A stretch of DNA of 48,760 nt from Phytophthora quininea. Its lineage: Eukaryota > Oomycota > Peronosporomycetes > Peronosporales > Peronosporaceae. Position 1 is the stretch's first letter. The number at the start of each line of letters is the position of its first letter. The translations under genes and the position numbers were made by a program. The notes under the pieces were generated by a model. It did not search any database and was not told the origin of the DNA. It saw only the letters and a program-made list of their open reading frames with translations. Below, piece by piece: positions 1 to 11,648 of this stretch. The stretch is from assembly GCA_011947345.1 (NCBI GenBank), contig JAAVTG010000093.1:1-48760 (forward strand), read 5' to 3'.

Positions 1-845
1 GTGATTTCAATGAGTTCAACATTATGATCGGCGACGACGGCAAGATCACCATGATTGATTTCCGCAGATGATTTCAACCTCTCACCCGAATGCCGCCGAG
101 TGAGTTGTTTTTCTTTCTTTTAACGGTGCTTTGCTGACGCAAATGTTGTAATGTTTTTCTATAGACTGTTTGATCGTGATGTTCACGGTCTGGTGAAGTT
201 TTTCTCGAGGCTACAGGGTGGCGCCTACACTCCTGATGTCCGTGATTCTATTCCAAACAGAGCGGTCCTGCTTGCAGATTATAACTGGTATTCGATTGTG
301 TGGTTTTTCAGCGCGTCCCAAAGCTGAAGGACATCGTGAAGGACGAGAACGTTCGTTTAGATGAAGATGTTGAAGCAAGTGGCTTTGGAAAGGAGTTTGG
401 CGAGAGCGTGCATGATGTGAGGAATTTGTCCGGTTATTATTTCGAGCGGTACAATGTCTGACTGTAGATTCGTGTTTGCTCGTAGCTGTCGATTTTCTCG
501 GCTCACCAGAACCTTGACGAGAGTGAGAGCGATGATGAGTATGAAGACGACAGTGAAGAGGAAGACGATGAGGAGGAACACGAAGAGGATGCCGACAATG
601 CTGACAATGAGGAGGTCGACGCTCTTGCTCAGGAAATGAAGGCAACTACACTTGAAGACCAGGATAATAAATCCGACGAGGATGGAGAGGAAGAGGAGGA
701 CGCGTTTGCCGTAGAAAACGAGATCATCAAGCAGCGAGTGCAACGAGACCGTCAGGCCCGTCAAAAGGCGAACGGCAAGCGGCGATCGCGGAACTCGTCC
801 AAGCTGAGCATCAAGGGCAAGCTCTACCACAAGAACGACTGGTAA
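1..845 (+). CDS. RIO2: RIO2 atypical protein kinase, 3' part (partial)
   Basis: RIO2 is the atypical kinase/ATPase that takes part in late cytoplasmic maturation of the pre-40S ribosome. The visible part starts at the catalytic loop, DFNEFNIMIGDDGKITMIDF (nt 3-62), with the metal-binding Asp of the IDFP motif. It continues as MISTSHPNAAELFDRDVHGL, which matches the RIO2 family. Three introns are inferred from GT-AG ends and phase: 100-164, 238-311 and 417-509. The last exon (510-845) is an acidic tail followed by a basic end, KLSIKGKLYHKNDW, then TAA, as in other RIO2 proteins. At 62-63 one C is missing (the frame needs TTC CCG CAG), so the literal frame hits TGA. The same kind of one-base loss recurs in many genes here, so I treat it as a probable sequence error. 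The N-terminus lies outside the window. Confidence 0.85.
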
Positions 846-1006
846 AACGCTGGATGGTTGCAGCCTTCAAAAGGACCGCGGTTGTGATGCAGCACCAGGT
901 AGAAGCCACACCACTCAATACTTTTTGCGCTAAGTCTTTTTGATATTGTGTTATCGGTCAAATAAGAATTCTCTTGCGGCGCGGTGCGTTGTCCGTCGCA
1001 TCGCGG

Positions 1007-1598
1007 CTACTGAATAACACAGGATGCGCTCTGTGCGGCCGCGTCGCCCATATCCTTGAGCACTTTTACTACAGCCTTATGTTTGCCGTCCATGGCGTAG
1101 TCAAAGGCCAGCTTCCCGTTGGCATCTTTCTTGGACGAGTCTGCCTTGTTCTCCATGAGAAGTCTAACTATGTCCACTTTGCCGCCTTCCGCTGCTCCAT
1201 GGAGTGCCGTCATCCCCGTTGTCGTTTCTGCATTGATGTTGGCTCCTTTCTGTAGCAATACGAGCGTGGCCTCCTTGTGGCCACTGATGGACGCCCAATG
1301 CAACGCTGTCCGACCGCTTTTGTCTGCCTGTTAGGTCGCCAAGCAACAAACACAGTTTAGAGAGAGGTTCTAATGACTGATCGACTCAGCAACATTGCCA
1401 TACCCCGTCTATCTCGGCGCCTTTGTCCAGCAATAACGTGCAGAGCTCGGCGTGATTGCCGCCTGCAGCTCGGTGCAGCGCCCGTCGGTCGCCTGCGCCT
1501 GGGGCATTGACGTCCACCGACTTTTCCTCTAGAATCTGCAGACACGCGCCCTTGTCGCCATTGTGCGCTGCCTTGTGAAGCGGCGTGTCCGAGGGCAT
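1007..1598 (-). CDS. Small ankyrin-repeat protein with C-terminal CaaX box
   Basis: Two exons, 1598-1404 and 1327-1007, with a phase-0 intron of 76 nt (GTATGG...ACAG). The product is 171 aa. Four ankyrin repeats fill almost the whole protein: TPLHKAAHNGD, RALHRAAGGNHAELCTLLLD, RTALHWASISGHKEATLVLL and TALHGAAEGGKVDIVRLLME, with a degenerate fifth (KLAFDYAMDGKHKAVVKVL). The ATG at 1598 is the first in frame after an upstream stop. The last four residues are CVIQ, a plausible prenylation (CaaX) signal that could anchor this otherwise soluble scaffold to a membrane. Prenylation is inference from the motif only. Closest known architecture: generic ankyrin adaptor proteins; partner unknown. The gene runs opposite to the large gene starting at 1954. 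Confidence 0.75.
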
Positions 1599-1953
1599 CG
1601 CTGCTGGCCGCGTCTACTTGCTGTATAAAATAACTTGGAAATGGAAGCTTCAAAAACGCAGGAGACTGAGCGCAGTCGAGTGGCTCCTTCCTCTCGTGTC
1701 GCACCGCCGACAGCAGGAGCGTTTGTCTGGGCTCTGGGGCGCAAGTCGCAGTTAGAGAGGTCTGCTGGTCTGGCAGCCGTCTTCGTCTTCGCCTAGTCAG
1801 AGGACGCGGGGACGAGCGGCTATCTTTGGGGTGTCTCTGACGCTTGGTTTCGCCAACAATAAATAGCGAACTTCCTGAACAAAAATAAGACCACTTCAAC
1901 TTGGGCAGTAAGAGTGATGGTCAAAAGTTGAACATACTGTGGACTAGTGCGCA
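1599..1953. promoter_or_regulatory. Shared divergent upstream region
   Basis: About 355 bp separate the start of the ankyrin gene (-) from the start of the large mosaic gene (+), so it must hold both 5' leaders and promoters. I see no convincing ORF and no clear core-promoter motif. An intron in the ankyrin 5' UTR is possible, because a polypyrimidine-AG (TTATACAG) lies just upstream of its ATG on the minus strand. Confidence 0.4.
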
Positions 1954-4900
1954 TTGGCCATGGAGGACGTGCCGGCAGATGAGCCGACAACTAGCGAGAC
2001 GGTGGTGTTGCCGCCGACCCCGCGCCGACTGCTGCCGATCCTCCCTCACCACCAGCCACCCACAGGTGCTCTGGTGGTTAACAAGGAAGAGACCCGAGTA
2101 GGTCAGTCATGCCTAACAGTAAAACGCCATACAGGGACTAACAATTGCGTGGTTATCATAGTCTACCTAGCACCGCTGACATCGACGTCCAAGGAAATTT
2201 ACTTTGGGAAACACAAGGAGCTGCTCAAATCCAACAGTAGAAGTGAAGGTCTAGAAGAGGAGGCTGATGCTGCCAATAAGAAGAAGATGTTGACGTCGCT
2301 GGAGCGTCATTTGGCGCGTCTTCGAAGACCAACACAACAACTGAGTAGTCTGAACCAGAGTAGTTCCAGCGTCTTTAACGTGTCGTTGCCGGACAATGCC
2401 TCCCGCAACGTCACTCCTATTGTAACACTAGAAGCTAGTGCAACAGATACAGATACCCAGCTGAAGAGAATGAAGCAACGAGTACGGCTAATGCCGATCA
2501 CTGAACAAGACCGTGAAACTTTTGGGAAACAATTAAAGGGTACGAGCGGATGCGAGCGTACTACCATCGCACAGTAGTCGCCAACGCCTCGACCCCAATG
2601 GGGTTTAACTTGGAAGCAGCGTTCAACAGATTGGTAAGTTCTTATCGACAATTGTCTTTGCATACCAAAAGTTAACGGAGGTATCACTGTTGTGCTGTTC
2701 AGCTCCTCGAAGAAAGACACCTTCTTTGGGTAAACACTCATGAAGGCCGAATAGAAAGTAATAAGGTCCGAAAGGCACAGGAGGACGAAAACTATGAGCG
2801 TAGAGTGACCGAAGCCTCATCGGAGCATCGATCCAAGCAGCGCTTGCAGAGATTCCTGCGCGAACAATATATCTGCACGGCCCAGAATATGTTACCTATC
2901 ACCATGCTGAGCACGTTTACGCAGAAATTGCTCAACAAGCTGCTGCTGCACTGGGACCGTTGCCGCTTGGAAAACCATCTTCGACGAATTGTTCGAGTTT
3001 GGAGGCAGCATCGTTCAATCAAACGCACCAATTCTCAAGCAGCAGACCTCTTGATTGAGTGGCTCCAGAAGAGTGTAGCTGTACGGAGTGTTGGCTTTCG
3101 CGTGTTCAGGGGCTTGCGGATTTACGTGCGCCGGGTAAAACTAGTTCAGGGCCTGTGGCGTAGAAAGCAAGCAGTTCGAGAGCTCAAGCTTTTGATCATC
3201 CAGAAATCATGGATTGAGCAAGAGACGGAATATGTCGATGCCGCCATGGAATACTACGAGAGCAAGCGTCTAAAGGTTGGTACAACTTGTTGAGTCTTAT
3301 TGTTATTCATTGAGTGACAATTTTCTTTGACGCAGTCTGAACAAGGCTCGCACAAAATCGCCGAAGAATAAAGACAAAAGTCTCGAGTTATGGATGAGGT
3401 TTGTGCCTGAATCCTTTCGAGCACAAGTGATCCGTGAGTTCCTGCAACAAGCGGAAAAGGAATACTCGGAAAAGTTTCGCCAGCAAGAAATCGAGTTTTT
3501 CCCACAGCTAGTGCAGACACTTCGTGGCGAGCATCCAAACCGAGCCAGAACTTACATTCGCGCGGTGGCAATCCAGCACGCACTTTGCGGACAGGTTGTC
3601 CAGACCTTGACGCATTATCCCGGAGCACTTGGTGAAGGTGTTGACATTGCAAAACCCTTTGATGTTCATTTGGCACCTGTTGGCGATTTGATAAAGCAAG
3701 CTCGCGCCCTTTGCAACAGACGGCCGGCTTCTAGAGCAGCAGCAATTCGAGAGAGCAGTCCACAGACCTAACCATGCAGAACGACGACGAAGTACGCCAT
3801 GCTCTGGAAGCCGAGGCAGATAAAAGGGAGATGAACACAAGAAGCAACTTGCTTTGCTACTGCAAAGGCGAAATCAGCTTCGTCGGCCTTCCGCTGTAAC
3901 TGAAGGTGAACATGTGATTTTTCCTGAATGTTTAAGCAGTGATAGTTTCCGCTGTGCTCAATGCTTGTCTCGCAGATGTCGACTCAAAGCTAGCTGCTGT
4001 GACATCGGTGCCAACCGATAGAAATATTGTCGAGGTGAAACAGGAGCAAATAACTCCTCGTCAATCTTTTGCGTTGGTGGTCGCATCTTACAGCTTTCGG
4101 AATCTCCCAGCGTTATCGGAGAAAACGAAAGATGTTGCGACGTCGCTGTATGACAGCCTTGTTGACCAGCATTTCAACCGCTTCTCGCGGAGAGGATCTC
4201 GACTGTTGTTAAACCCATCGGTCATTGAATTTCAAGATACTATCAAGGAGCTTAAGAAGATCTGCGCGGAGGAACCCGACTCGTCGTTCTTCATGTTCAT
4301 GTCGGTAAGTAAAACTTCGAAACGAATTGCTACGAGCATTCGGCTAATTTTTTTTCAGACACACGGTGCTCGAGTCAGTCGGGGTACGAATGAAGGCTCT
4401 TACGTTCTCTTTAGTGAGACCAGAGTCTCATCCGAGGAGGAGCTCGTGCTCACCGCTATTCACGAGCGTGAATTTGCGGAAATAATCCACGGTGATGTCA
4501 TGTATGGAGTGATTGATGCAACTTGCAGCCTAACCAATTTACTTGTTGTGTTTTGTACGGTACAGAAGTTCCGTGCAAGAACAAGTTTGTTGCGCTGGAG
4601 CTTTGCCAAACCCAAGAGCCGAAGGACAAAGCACCTTCTAATGCTGAAACTATTTGCCACCGGATCCACGATCAATTCTTCTTGCAGCTATATGAAAGAA
4701 TTGTACAGTTACGTCGGCAGATGCTTGTTGATCGTGGCTCTAAGGATGAGATAACCGAAGAAGCGGTACGAACAAACCCCAAGCTACTCAATCTCATTTT
4801 GTTGGAGTCGTGTGACACAAAAGCGAAGTACCGGTGCGAGCCAACGAAGAAAATGTGAGCAACTTTTTGATGCGATTCCGTGATGCATTTCGAGGTGGAG

Positions 4901-6370
4901 TGATAATTCCCAAGCTGGACGAAGAGAACAATACCAACCGCACCGTACGGCCATCGCTTTTTGCGAAACAAATACTACACTATGTCGTTAGTAGTGTTCG
5001 TCAAGATGCCGAAAAACACAACGCCTCCGTCCATGCTGAATACAAAAGTCAAGTCCGTACCAGATACGAACACGCTGCTGAATTCCATGACATCACACAA
5101 ACCCCAAGGGTGTTGGGAGCTGAGCATGCCATCGACTTCGGGTTGGGAGAAATACCAGGTAAGCATATCGTAAGGGACGTTATTGTTGTACTTGTGAGTA
5201 CGTTAACGTTGTGCTTGTTCGACCAGAGCCTCCGACTATCCCGCCAACTCCTCCGGTGCTGGTATCATCGACACTAAATAGCATCACTGTGACGTGGAAG
5301 TACACTCCACCTAGTTCTCATTTTGATCTCCCGGTAATTCTGGGGTATCATGTTCAACGTCGCGGTTCAGGTCGAGCTTGTGGGGATGGAGCGGGGGAAG
5401 CAAGTGTCTGGAAGAGAGCTACCGCATTCCAAGTGTTGAGCTTCGAAGATGTTGTTCGAAAGGGAGTTGTTCCTCCCACTACGATCACCATTTTTGGTCT
5501 GGGTACAGATACGTCTTACTGCTTCCGAGTTCGTGCGCGCACAGCCGGAGGGTGGGGACCATTTTCATCTTCGTCAAGAGACTATCGAACGCTTTCAGCA
5601 GCTTCTACTCATGATCAGCGTGAAACTATTCACCTTGCTGCGTTGCGAGAAGGAGCAGGAGGAATTTTAAAGCTCATGGAAAAGCACAGTAATGTTGGAT
5701 CTGTTCAACGGCATGCTGCCGAAATCTTGGCGATAATGGCGATCAAAGGTGCGTCCAGCAATTCTTACGAAAACAACTTGATTTGTTTGACAACGTGTTT
5801 TATGCAGGAACCGAGACTGGCCAGCAATCACTAGCACCTTCCGATTTGCCAGTAGTGCTCGCCGTTCGAAATGCGATGCAAAAGTTCAAAAAGGATAAAA
5901 ACCTCCACTTACAAGGATGCCTGCTATTTGGTCGACTTGGCGGAGACAGTAAGTATTGAAGTATTGGTGTGTTTGCTGCTGAGGTCTTGGTCACATTTTT
6001 TTCCCACGTGTTTCTAGAGTCTTGGCAAACAGCACTACACTCAATAGATAAGCCTCCAGTAATGCAAGTCCTGCGAAGTTTTGCCTCAGGCCACGACAAT
6101 CACGAGCTCACGAGTTGTGCAACTTGGGCCATCACACAATTGCAATCTGAATCCACGATTCAGCACCGACGACCAAGACTAGCTCTGACTGCTCCTGATG
6201 CGGCGTCTCGAATTCAAAACTTTTACCGATGTCGAAAAGCCCGTGAAAGTGTCCGTGAGCTGGCACGCTCCATCTACAGTCAAGCAATCGACCCTGCTAG
6301 TGGCATGACATACGTCTTCAACACAAGAACCGGAGCAGCTTTTTGGTCACTGCCACAGTTTGCATGTTGA
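1954..6370 (+). CDS. Large mosaic protein: caspase-like domain, FN3, helical repeats, IQ motif, WW-like tail
   Basis: Multi-exon gene; first ATGs at 1954/1960. Clear introns include about 2639-2700 (GTAAGT...CAG), 4305-4358, 4492-4565, one before the FN3 exon near 5160-5225, and two near 5750-5807 and 5950-6017. Parts in order: a Trp/Arg-rich helical segment (about 2805-3275, HWDRCRLENHLRRIVRVW); a caspase/metacaspase-like fold (about 4060-4640) with FALVVASYSFRNLP, FFMFMS-THG (His codon 4362-4364) and FVALELCQ (Cys codon 4604-4606); a fibronectin type III domain (5226-5610, PTIPPTPPVLV to YCFRVRARTAGGWGPFS); ARM-like helices (5625-6170); an IQ motif AASRIQNFYRCRKARE (about 6200-6250); and a degenerate WW-like end, DPASGMTYVFNTRTGAAFW. 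Missing bases are apparent at 2520-2523 (T run) and 4833 (G run). The frame in 3690-3960 is unclear. Function unknown; a proteolytic or scaffold role is inference. Confidence 0.65.
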
Positions 6371-6453
6371 ACAAAAAGAATGCAAATGCAAAAGAAAGAT
6401 ATGTAGCCGTGTTCTCTAAGTCAAAACTCTATCTGTCAGTGTGCTGATAAAAA

Positions 6454-8434
6454 TCAGCGTCTGGCACGTCGCTGAGCTCTCTGCATCGCACGCTGAACGT
6501 GCTGTGCTTTCTTGCGCTTACGGATGCGCTCTTCGCGTTTAGCCGCCTCGCGCTTTTGCTCTGCCGTCTTCTTGACGACTTGGTCTTTTTCTTAAATTTT
6601 TCCTTTAGCTTCTCCTCGGCGCGTTTCCACTTCGGCTTGCTCTTCTTCTCTCCATCGCCCTCTTCCTCTTCGTCGTCGTCCGAATCGCCTCCCTTGCCCA
6701 ACAAAGCGCTTTCGTACTCGTCTTCTGTGATTTTGCCCTTCTTCAGCTTTTTGTAGAGCTTCTCCTCCTCCGCAAGCTCGTCCCACTCCTCCACAATCTG
6801 CTGGTGCAGACCCTTCTTCTTCTCACGACGACGAGGGTGCTTCTGGTTCTCTTCTTCGAGAGGACGCTTGCGCTTCTTCTCACGCATCTCGGCGTTCTTC
6901 TTATCGCGCGCCTCGTTCTCTTTCTGGATGACGGCCAGCTTCTTTTGGCGCTCCTTTTCGCGAGCCTTGTCTTTGAATTTGATATCGGTTGTCTTAATGT
7001 TCGTCTTCTCAAAGTCGATGCGGACATTTCGAAGCTCATTAATCTTCGGTAATTGCAGTAGACAGAAGCCGCGCGCGACGGCACCTAGGTCGAGCTCTTT
7101 GAAACGGAAGATGAACTGACATTGGTGCTCTTTGTATGATCGCACGAACGCCATGAAGGCCTTGGTTCCCTTCTCCAACAGATCACGGTCTTCCAGGATA
7201 AACGACCTCACCTTGGGTAAAACGTCCTCCATCGTGTCCAGCGGCAGGGTCATCTCCTCGCATGGCACTTTACGAATCTTCAGGAAGTTCACGTAGGCGT
7301 CCTCGTTGGACGACAAGAAGGACAGCGCACATCCAGAGCGACCAGCACGTGCAGTGCGTCCCACTCGGTGAACGAAGAAGTTAGGGTCCTGCGGCGGGTC
7401 GTACTGCACAATCCAGTCCACGTCCGGCAGGTCAATCCCACGCGCTACCACATCCGTGCACACCAACAGCCCGGACTCCACCGTCGAGAAGTGGTCGTAG
7501 TTGGTAGTTCGTTTTTCTGCGGCATTTTGCCGTGCAGTGCTACAACTGGCAGCGACTTCTCCTTCTTGAAGAGTTCCTCCAACACCCGCGCAAAGAAGTC
7601 CACAGACCCACACGTCGAGAAGAACACGATGAGCTTCTCCTTTTTATTGGACTGCACAAAGTGGTGCAGCGCCGACAGTCGCTGGTCGTGTCCGACCAGA
7701 CAAAAGTAGTTTTGCAGCGTCGACGGCGTGACCTGCGTGTTATTAGCCACCTGCACCGAAATCGTGGCCGGGTTACGCAGTCCGGCACGTGCCAGCGCCT
7801 TGACCTCCTGCGTCTGCGTGGCCGAGAACAAGCCGGTGCGTCTCTGCTTGGGTAGATGCTCTAGGATCTTGTTGAGACTCACCTCAAAGCCCATGTCCAG
7901 CAACGTGTCGGCCTCGTCCAGGATGAGGATCTCGAACTCGCGGGTCTCGACGCTAGAGCCCACACACCTGTTCAGCAGGTCCTCTGTGCGTCCAGGAGTG
8001 CCGATGACCACGGAGCACTTGCCTGCAGCTGCTCGGATGAGTGACAAGTCCTCGTCAACGCTGGTGCCGCCCACGAATAGCAGCAGCTGCACGCTGGGCA
8101 GCGCGGTCTTGAAGAACTGGGCGGCGCACTCATAGATCTGGCGCGCCAGTTCTCGCGTGGGCGAGATGACCATGGACACGAGCTTGGTCAGGTCGGCGTG
8201 GCGCGGCGCCGTGATACTGCCGTCGCCTAGGCGCGAGCGCAGCAGCTGTACGATGGGCAGCACGAAGGCCAGCGTCTTGCCGCTGCCCGTGCAGGCGTCC
8301 ACACAGACGTCCTTGTTGGACAGGAACAGCGGCAGCGTGGCCGCCTGCACGGGCGTCATGTGCTCGAAGCCCAGCGCATCGGTCTCCTGCAGGATCTCGG
8401 GGCACAGCGGCGGCCGGAAGTCGTGGAAGCGCAT
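6454..8434 (-). CDS. DDX55: DEAD-box ATP-dependent RNA helicase, DDX55/Spb4 family
   Basis: Spb4/DDX55 is a nucleolar helicase needed for 60S (27S rRNA) processing. Intronless, about 660 aa after frame correction. Motifs run in order from the N-terminus: Q motif region GFEHMTPVQAATLPLF, Walker A ACTGSGKT, PTRELARQI, GTPGR, DEAD, SAT, then VVALHGKMPQK, and in the second half GLLVCTDVVARGIDLPDVDW and HRVGRTARAG. A long Lys/Glu-rich tail follows, typical of this subfamily. The ATG at 8434 (MRFHDFRPPL) is chosen because the open frame further upstream has only TTG. Two one-base losses in homopolymers split the frame: A5 for A6 at 7512-7516 (KMPQK-KRTTNYDHF) and A5 for A6 at 6586-6590. With both restored the protein ends REERIRKRKKAQHVQRAMQR..., stop at 6454-6456. 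Confidence 0.9.
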
Positions 8435-9761
8435 CGGTGGCGGTGGCGGACTGATGAACAAAAATTATTAGAAAATACAATAGAAATAGGATACATATTT
8501 TAACTATTCCTAAATATATTTTTAAAAAGCATCTCCGATCGAACCTGATACTCCGCTGCGATCGATTTTGCTAGGTAAGTATTATGCAGATCTCCAAAAC
8601 TTTTGGAGTCCAAATTTCCTCCTCATGTGTGAACTAGAACTGGAAGCCGTGTGTTGTGGAAAATGTCCTTGTACGCCGAGAATGAAAGAGTATCTTCACC
8701 GCCTGGTGTAGGATACTGGATGAATGTGAAGCAGTACTTATTGTACATGCACAGGAGAAGGCTGTTCATGTTTTTCGACAGTCAACTACAAATACCTACA
8801 AGCGAATGTGGAGACCGTTGTGTTCATGTCCCCCTATAGTTTAACTGTTAAGACAGGCTATTCCAAATATCTGCTCGAGCTGATCCACCACGAGATCGTG
8901 TCTCCGAATGGGTTTGCAAGTGTCGTCACTCGTGTCAACCGCCGCCAATCTTCGCGGTACTACAATTTGTACACTATTTTTGGAGCGGGTTTGATCCTTG
9001 AAAGCTTGCAATCTTAGCTTACAGTTCAGTGGAGCAGCTCCAATAGAGTTGCGGGTAGCACGGTTCTGACGCCGATTTGGACAAAGATGACCTCAATTTA
9101 TAGTCCACGGTGCGAGTTATTGATAAAGAGGATGAAGGTGAAGAAACTTCTCAGGATAGATCACTCCGTTGAGTTATTCAAAAGGCTAACGGTGTGGACT
9201 GGCAATGGTCAGCGAGAAGGGTTGAAAGACGCAAAATTGCTGCTGTAGGTTAAAAACAAAACTGATCAAATTGTGGGGAGTAGGCGGAGCAATGAAGAGA
9301 CGAGTGCGCTGCTGGAGGTGATATCACCCAGAGTTTTGTCGGATTTGTCTAGTCCGGTAGATTGTCAACTGTGACCACCAGAGGAAGCGGAGACAGAGTT
9401 CTAACAAGTTGTCGAATCTGCTGATCCCACAGATCTCTCGTGTACGGAGGTCACTTACTGGAACAGCTACGCGAAGCGGATCCGAGTCGACTACCTTTAC
9501 ACCCATGGCATTGACTTCCGAGAATGTCGTGAGAAGTCTGTACGCATCAGAGGTCGCAAATGTGTAAAAGCTGCTGTCCATAACCGATTTTTTGGCAGCT
9601 AAAATATTTTGTCGGCCATGGCAAATTGTACATTGGTTGTGGTCGGCCGCGACCTATCGGTAGCAATTGTAATTTGTACGTTTATGTTATTGTCTATCTT
9701 TTACAGTGCATTTCAGAGTACATCCTCGTTTGAACGCGCAACTAAAATGCTGTCAATAATG
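8435..9761. other. Gene-poor tract with one eroded ORF
   Basis: AT-richer than its neighbours. Between about 8725 and 9017 (+) a protein-like stretch is spread over two frames: VHVFRQSTTNTYKRMWRPLC, then, after an in-frame stop, YSKYLLELIHHEIVSPNGF and NRRQSSRYYNLYTIFGAGLI. The even codon texture and shared direction suggest a decayed gene or element ORF, but I do not recognise the family. The rest (9018-9761) shows only short shadow ORFs. Confidence 0.3.
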
Positions 9762-10240
9762 CTAGGGCTCAGAATAGTTTTCTAAAACAGTAGCTATTTT
9801 GTGATCTGCACACGAAAGCCATTCATACCGTGAAGGAATGCCTTCGAATCCGCGCATATTCAAACCGCTGTCACTAACCACTGTGCAGCGACAAAACCAC
9901 AAATACAGTAATTCAGTAGAGAAGAGTCAAACATTTCAACCACAGCCGTGGCTGTGTGTGACTCAGCGCAGAAACGCTTAACTTCAAGGTTCGAGATGAC
10001 AATCGAAAGAAATGACGCTTTTGCGCTAAATCCGCACATAAATCCGTCATAGAACCGGTTACTTCACCTTCGTCGAAATGATCAGACATTTCGACGAAGG
10101 ATGTGATTCTTTACTGTGTTGCCGACTTGCAGCAATTTCTCAATTTCGATACTAGCCTGTGCGTTGACACCAATTTCCACTAGTACGGATGCAAGCTGCT
10201 TAAAACCAACCCCGTCGCAAAGGAGAAACGTCGCAGGTCC
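9762..10240 (-). pseudogene. hAT-type transposase relic
   Basis: Reading the minus strand, 10240-10084 gives GPATFLLCDGVGFKQLASVL...EIEKLLQVGNTVKNHILRRNV then a stop. 10000-9900 gives IVISNLEVKRFCAES and, in another frame, 9890-9762 gives VVSDSGLNMRGFEGIPSRYE and WLSCADHKIATVL. The order (GF..L, then DSG.NM.., then W..CA.H....VL) matches the conserved core of hAT transposases, including the W-x2-C-A-x-H signature. At least two frameshifts and several stops show that it is dead. Neither a BED zinc finger nor the C-terminal dimerisation region is recognisable. Flanking terminal repeats were not found. Confidence 0.55.
10067..10100. repeat. Perfect 14-bp inverted repeat, 6-nt loop
   Basis: CCTTCGTCGAAATG (10067-10080), loop ATCAGA, then CATTTCGACGAAGG (10087-10100): a perfect palindromic hairpin inside the hAT relic. 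It coincides with the point where the transposase frame breaks, so it may be an insertion scar, a snap-back duplication or part of a small element. Confidence 0.8.
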
Positions 10241-11648
10241 TTGAAGCACATAAGTGCTAAGGCCCTGCTCACGCGCTGCTTATCCCTTGCATAAATAGAA
10301 CCGCCGTTTAGAATTGAATCCATGAAGCTGGCAGCGGAGTTTGATAAGACAACGGAGCAGGTTTTGGCGAGAGAACTAAGCGAGGAAGTCCCCTTTCAAC
10401 TTGAATATTGGTAGACATGGAAATACGCTCAGCATGTCACACATGTCAAGTTCTGCATGGTGGAGCGGGTTGCATCTTTACTTCCCAGCAGGCAGACCAA
10501 GAGGCGGCTGACTCAGACAGCAGCGCGAATACTTGGCTTTATCTTTTGCACGCAGCCCCCCTGGATAGCCATTTTAAGCGATGTCATATTACGCATCGCT
10601 CGGATAAGGGACTACCTTCTCCGTCGCTAACAAGCTGCCCCTCCTCCACGCTAGGCTCGCGAACTAAAACCGTGTTCATGGCGGTGGGAGACGAACCTTA
10701 CACTTCGTGACGGCGGACGAAGAAAAAGAATGGGCTTGGATATTTCAGACATCCAAAACCAGTTGCAGATAAATAATGGTCGACCATAACAACGGCTGCG
10801 TGGTCGAGCTACAATTACGGTCGGCCGTTTGCGGCATCTGGTTCGCATTGTCACCACCAGCTAACTTGAATGCTTTCAATCCGCTCTTAAGAAGTTGCTG
10901 AATCGAACGGTTCTGTGATCGTGGACGCGACTTATGAGTTGGATGTAATTTTGGACATAGTCCTTCCTTCAGTTAGATCGACTTCGTCGAGCTAGCAAAA
11001 GCGGTCATTCTATGGGTTCTACCAAAATCCCCAGTTTGCATTTGTCCACCACGTGTTAGTAGCTGGAGGAATCTATGTATCACTGCATCAGCTCGGACAT
11101 TCTCCTTCAGCACGTGGATGCAAATGTTTGTGGTTGTGGACCAATGGCCAATGTTTTTTTAATAAATTACAAATAGAAATTCCTACATAAATTTCTAGCT
11201 ATCTTAATTTACTTAGTTCAAATGCGCCAATTGAAAACAGCATCTTGAATACAACGCGATATTGGCTTTATGGTGGCCGCATGTTCTTCATCCATCTTGG
11301 CCGAATTAATTTCGATATTTTGAAACGTGGTTAACGTCTGGTGGCATGATGGTCCAATTTGAGCAAAGTCTGCGTGGCCACAGACTTTTGGCCAGCTCAA
11401 GAGTGATGGTCACTTCTATATCTCGACAACCACGGCTCGCCTGCAAAACCCGAAAACACCCCGAAAATACCTTTGTCGGAACCCCTAAATACGACGTTTA
11501 AGCCCAATTGGTAGAAATTTGACGGAATTAGTAGCGAAATAGGGTCGGCTGTATATTTATGGCCAGCACTGGCAACCTGGGTCCGTCGGCGATGAATTGG
11601 TATCGTGCATTCTGCCAGCACTAACAAGCGCACGGGCTACCGCGCACG
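10241..11648. other. Non-coding, repeat-derived tract
   Basis: No gene supported. Only short overlapping ORFs on both strands, none with recognisable domains. The hAT relic may extend upstream into 10241-10700 on the minus strand, but I cannot follow it. The stretch around 11160-11400 is AT-rich. Confidence 0.5.

Noticed and set aside
357..830. 157-codon ORF on the minus strand over the RIO2 3' end
   Set aside because: It is the antisense shadow of the acidic RIO2 tail (GAG/GAC codons read as hydrophobic Leu/Val/Phe). No independent support.
2098..2170. Possible intron GTAGGT...CCTAG in the mosaic gene
   Set aside because: Removing these 73 bases shifts into a TGA at once, and the frame is open without splicing.
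6499..7119. Hydrophobic plus-strand ORFs that look like membrane proteins
   Set aside because: Antisense of the Lys/Glu-rich DDX55 tail. Lys/Glu codons read backwards give Phe/Leu/Ser.
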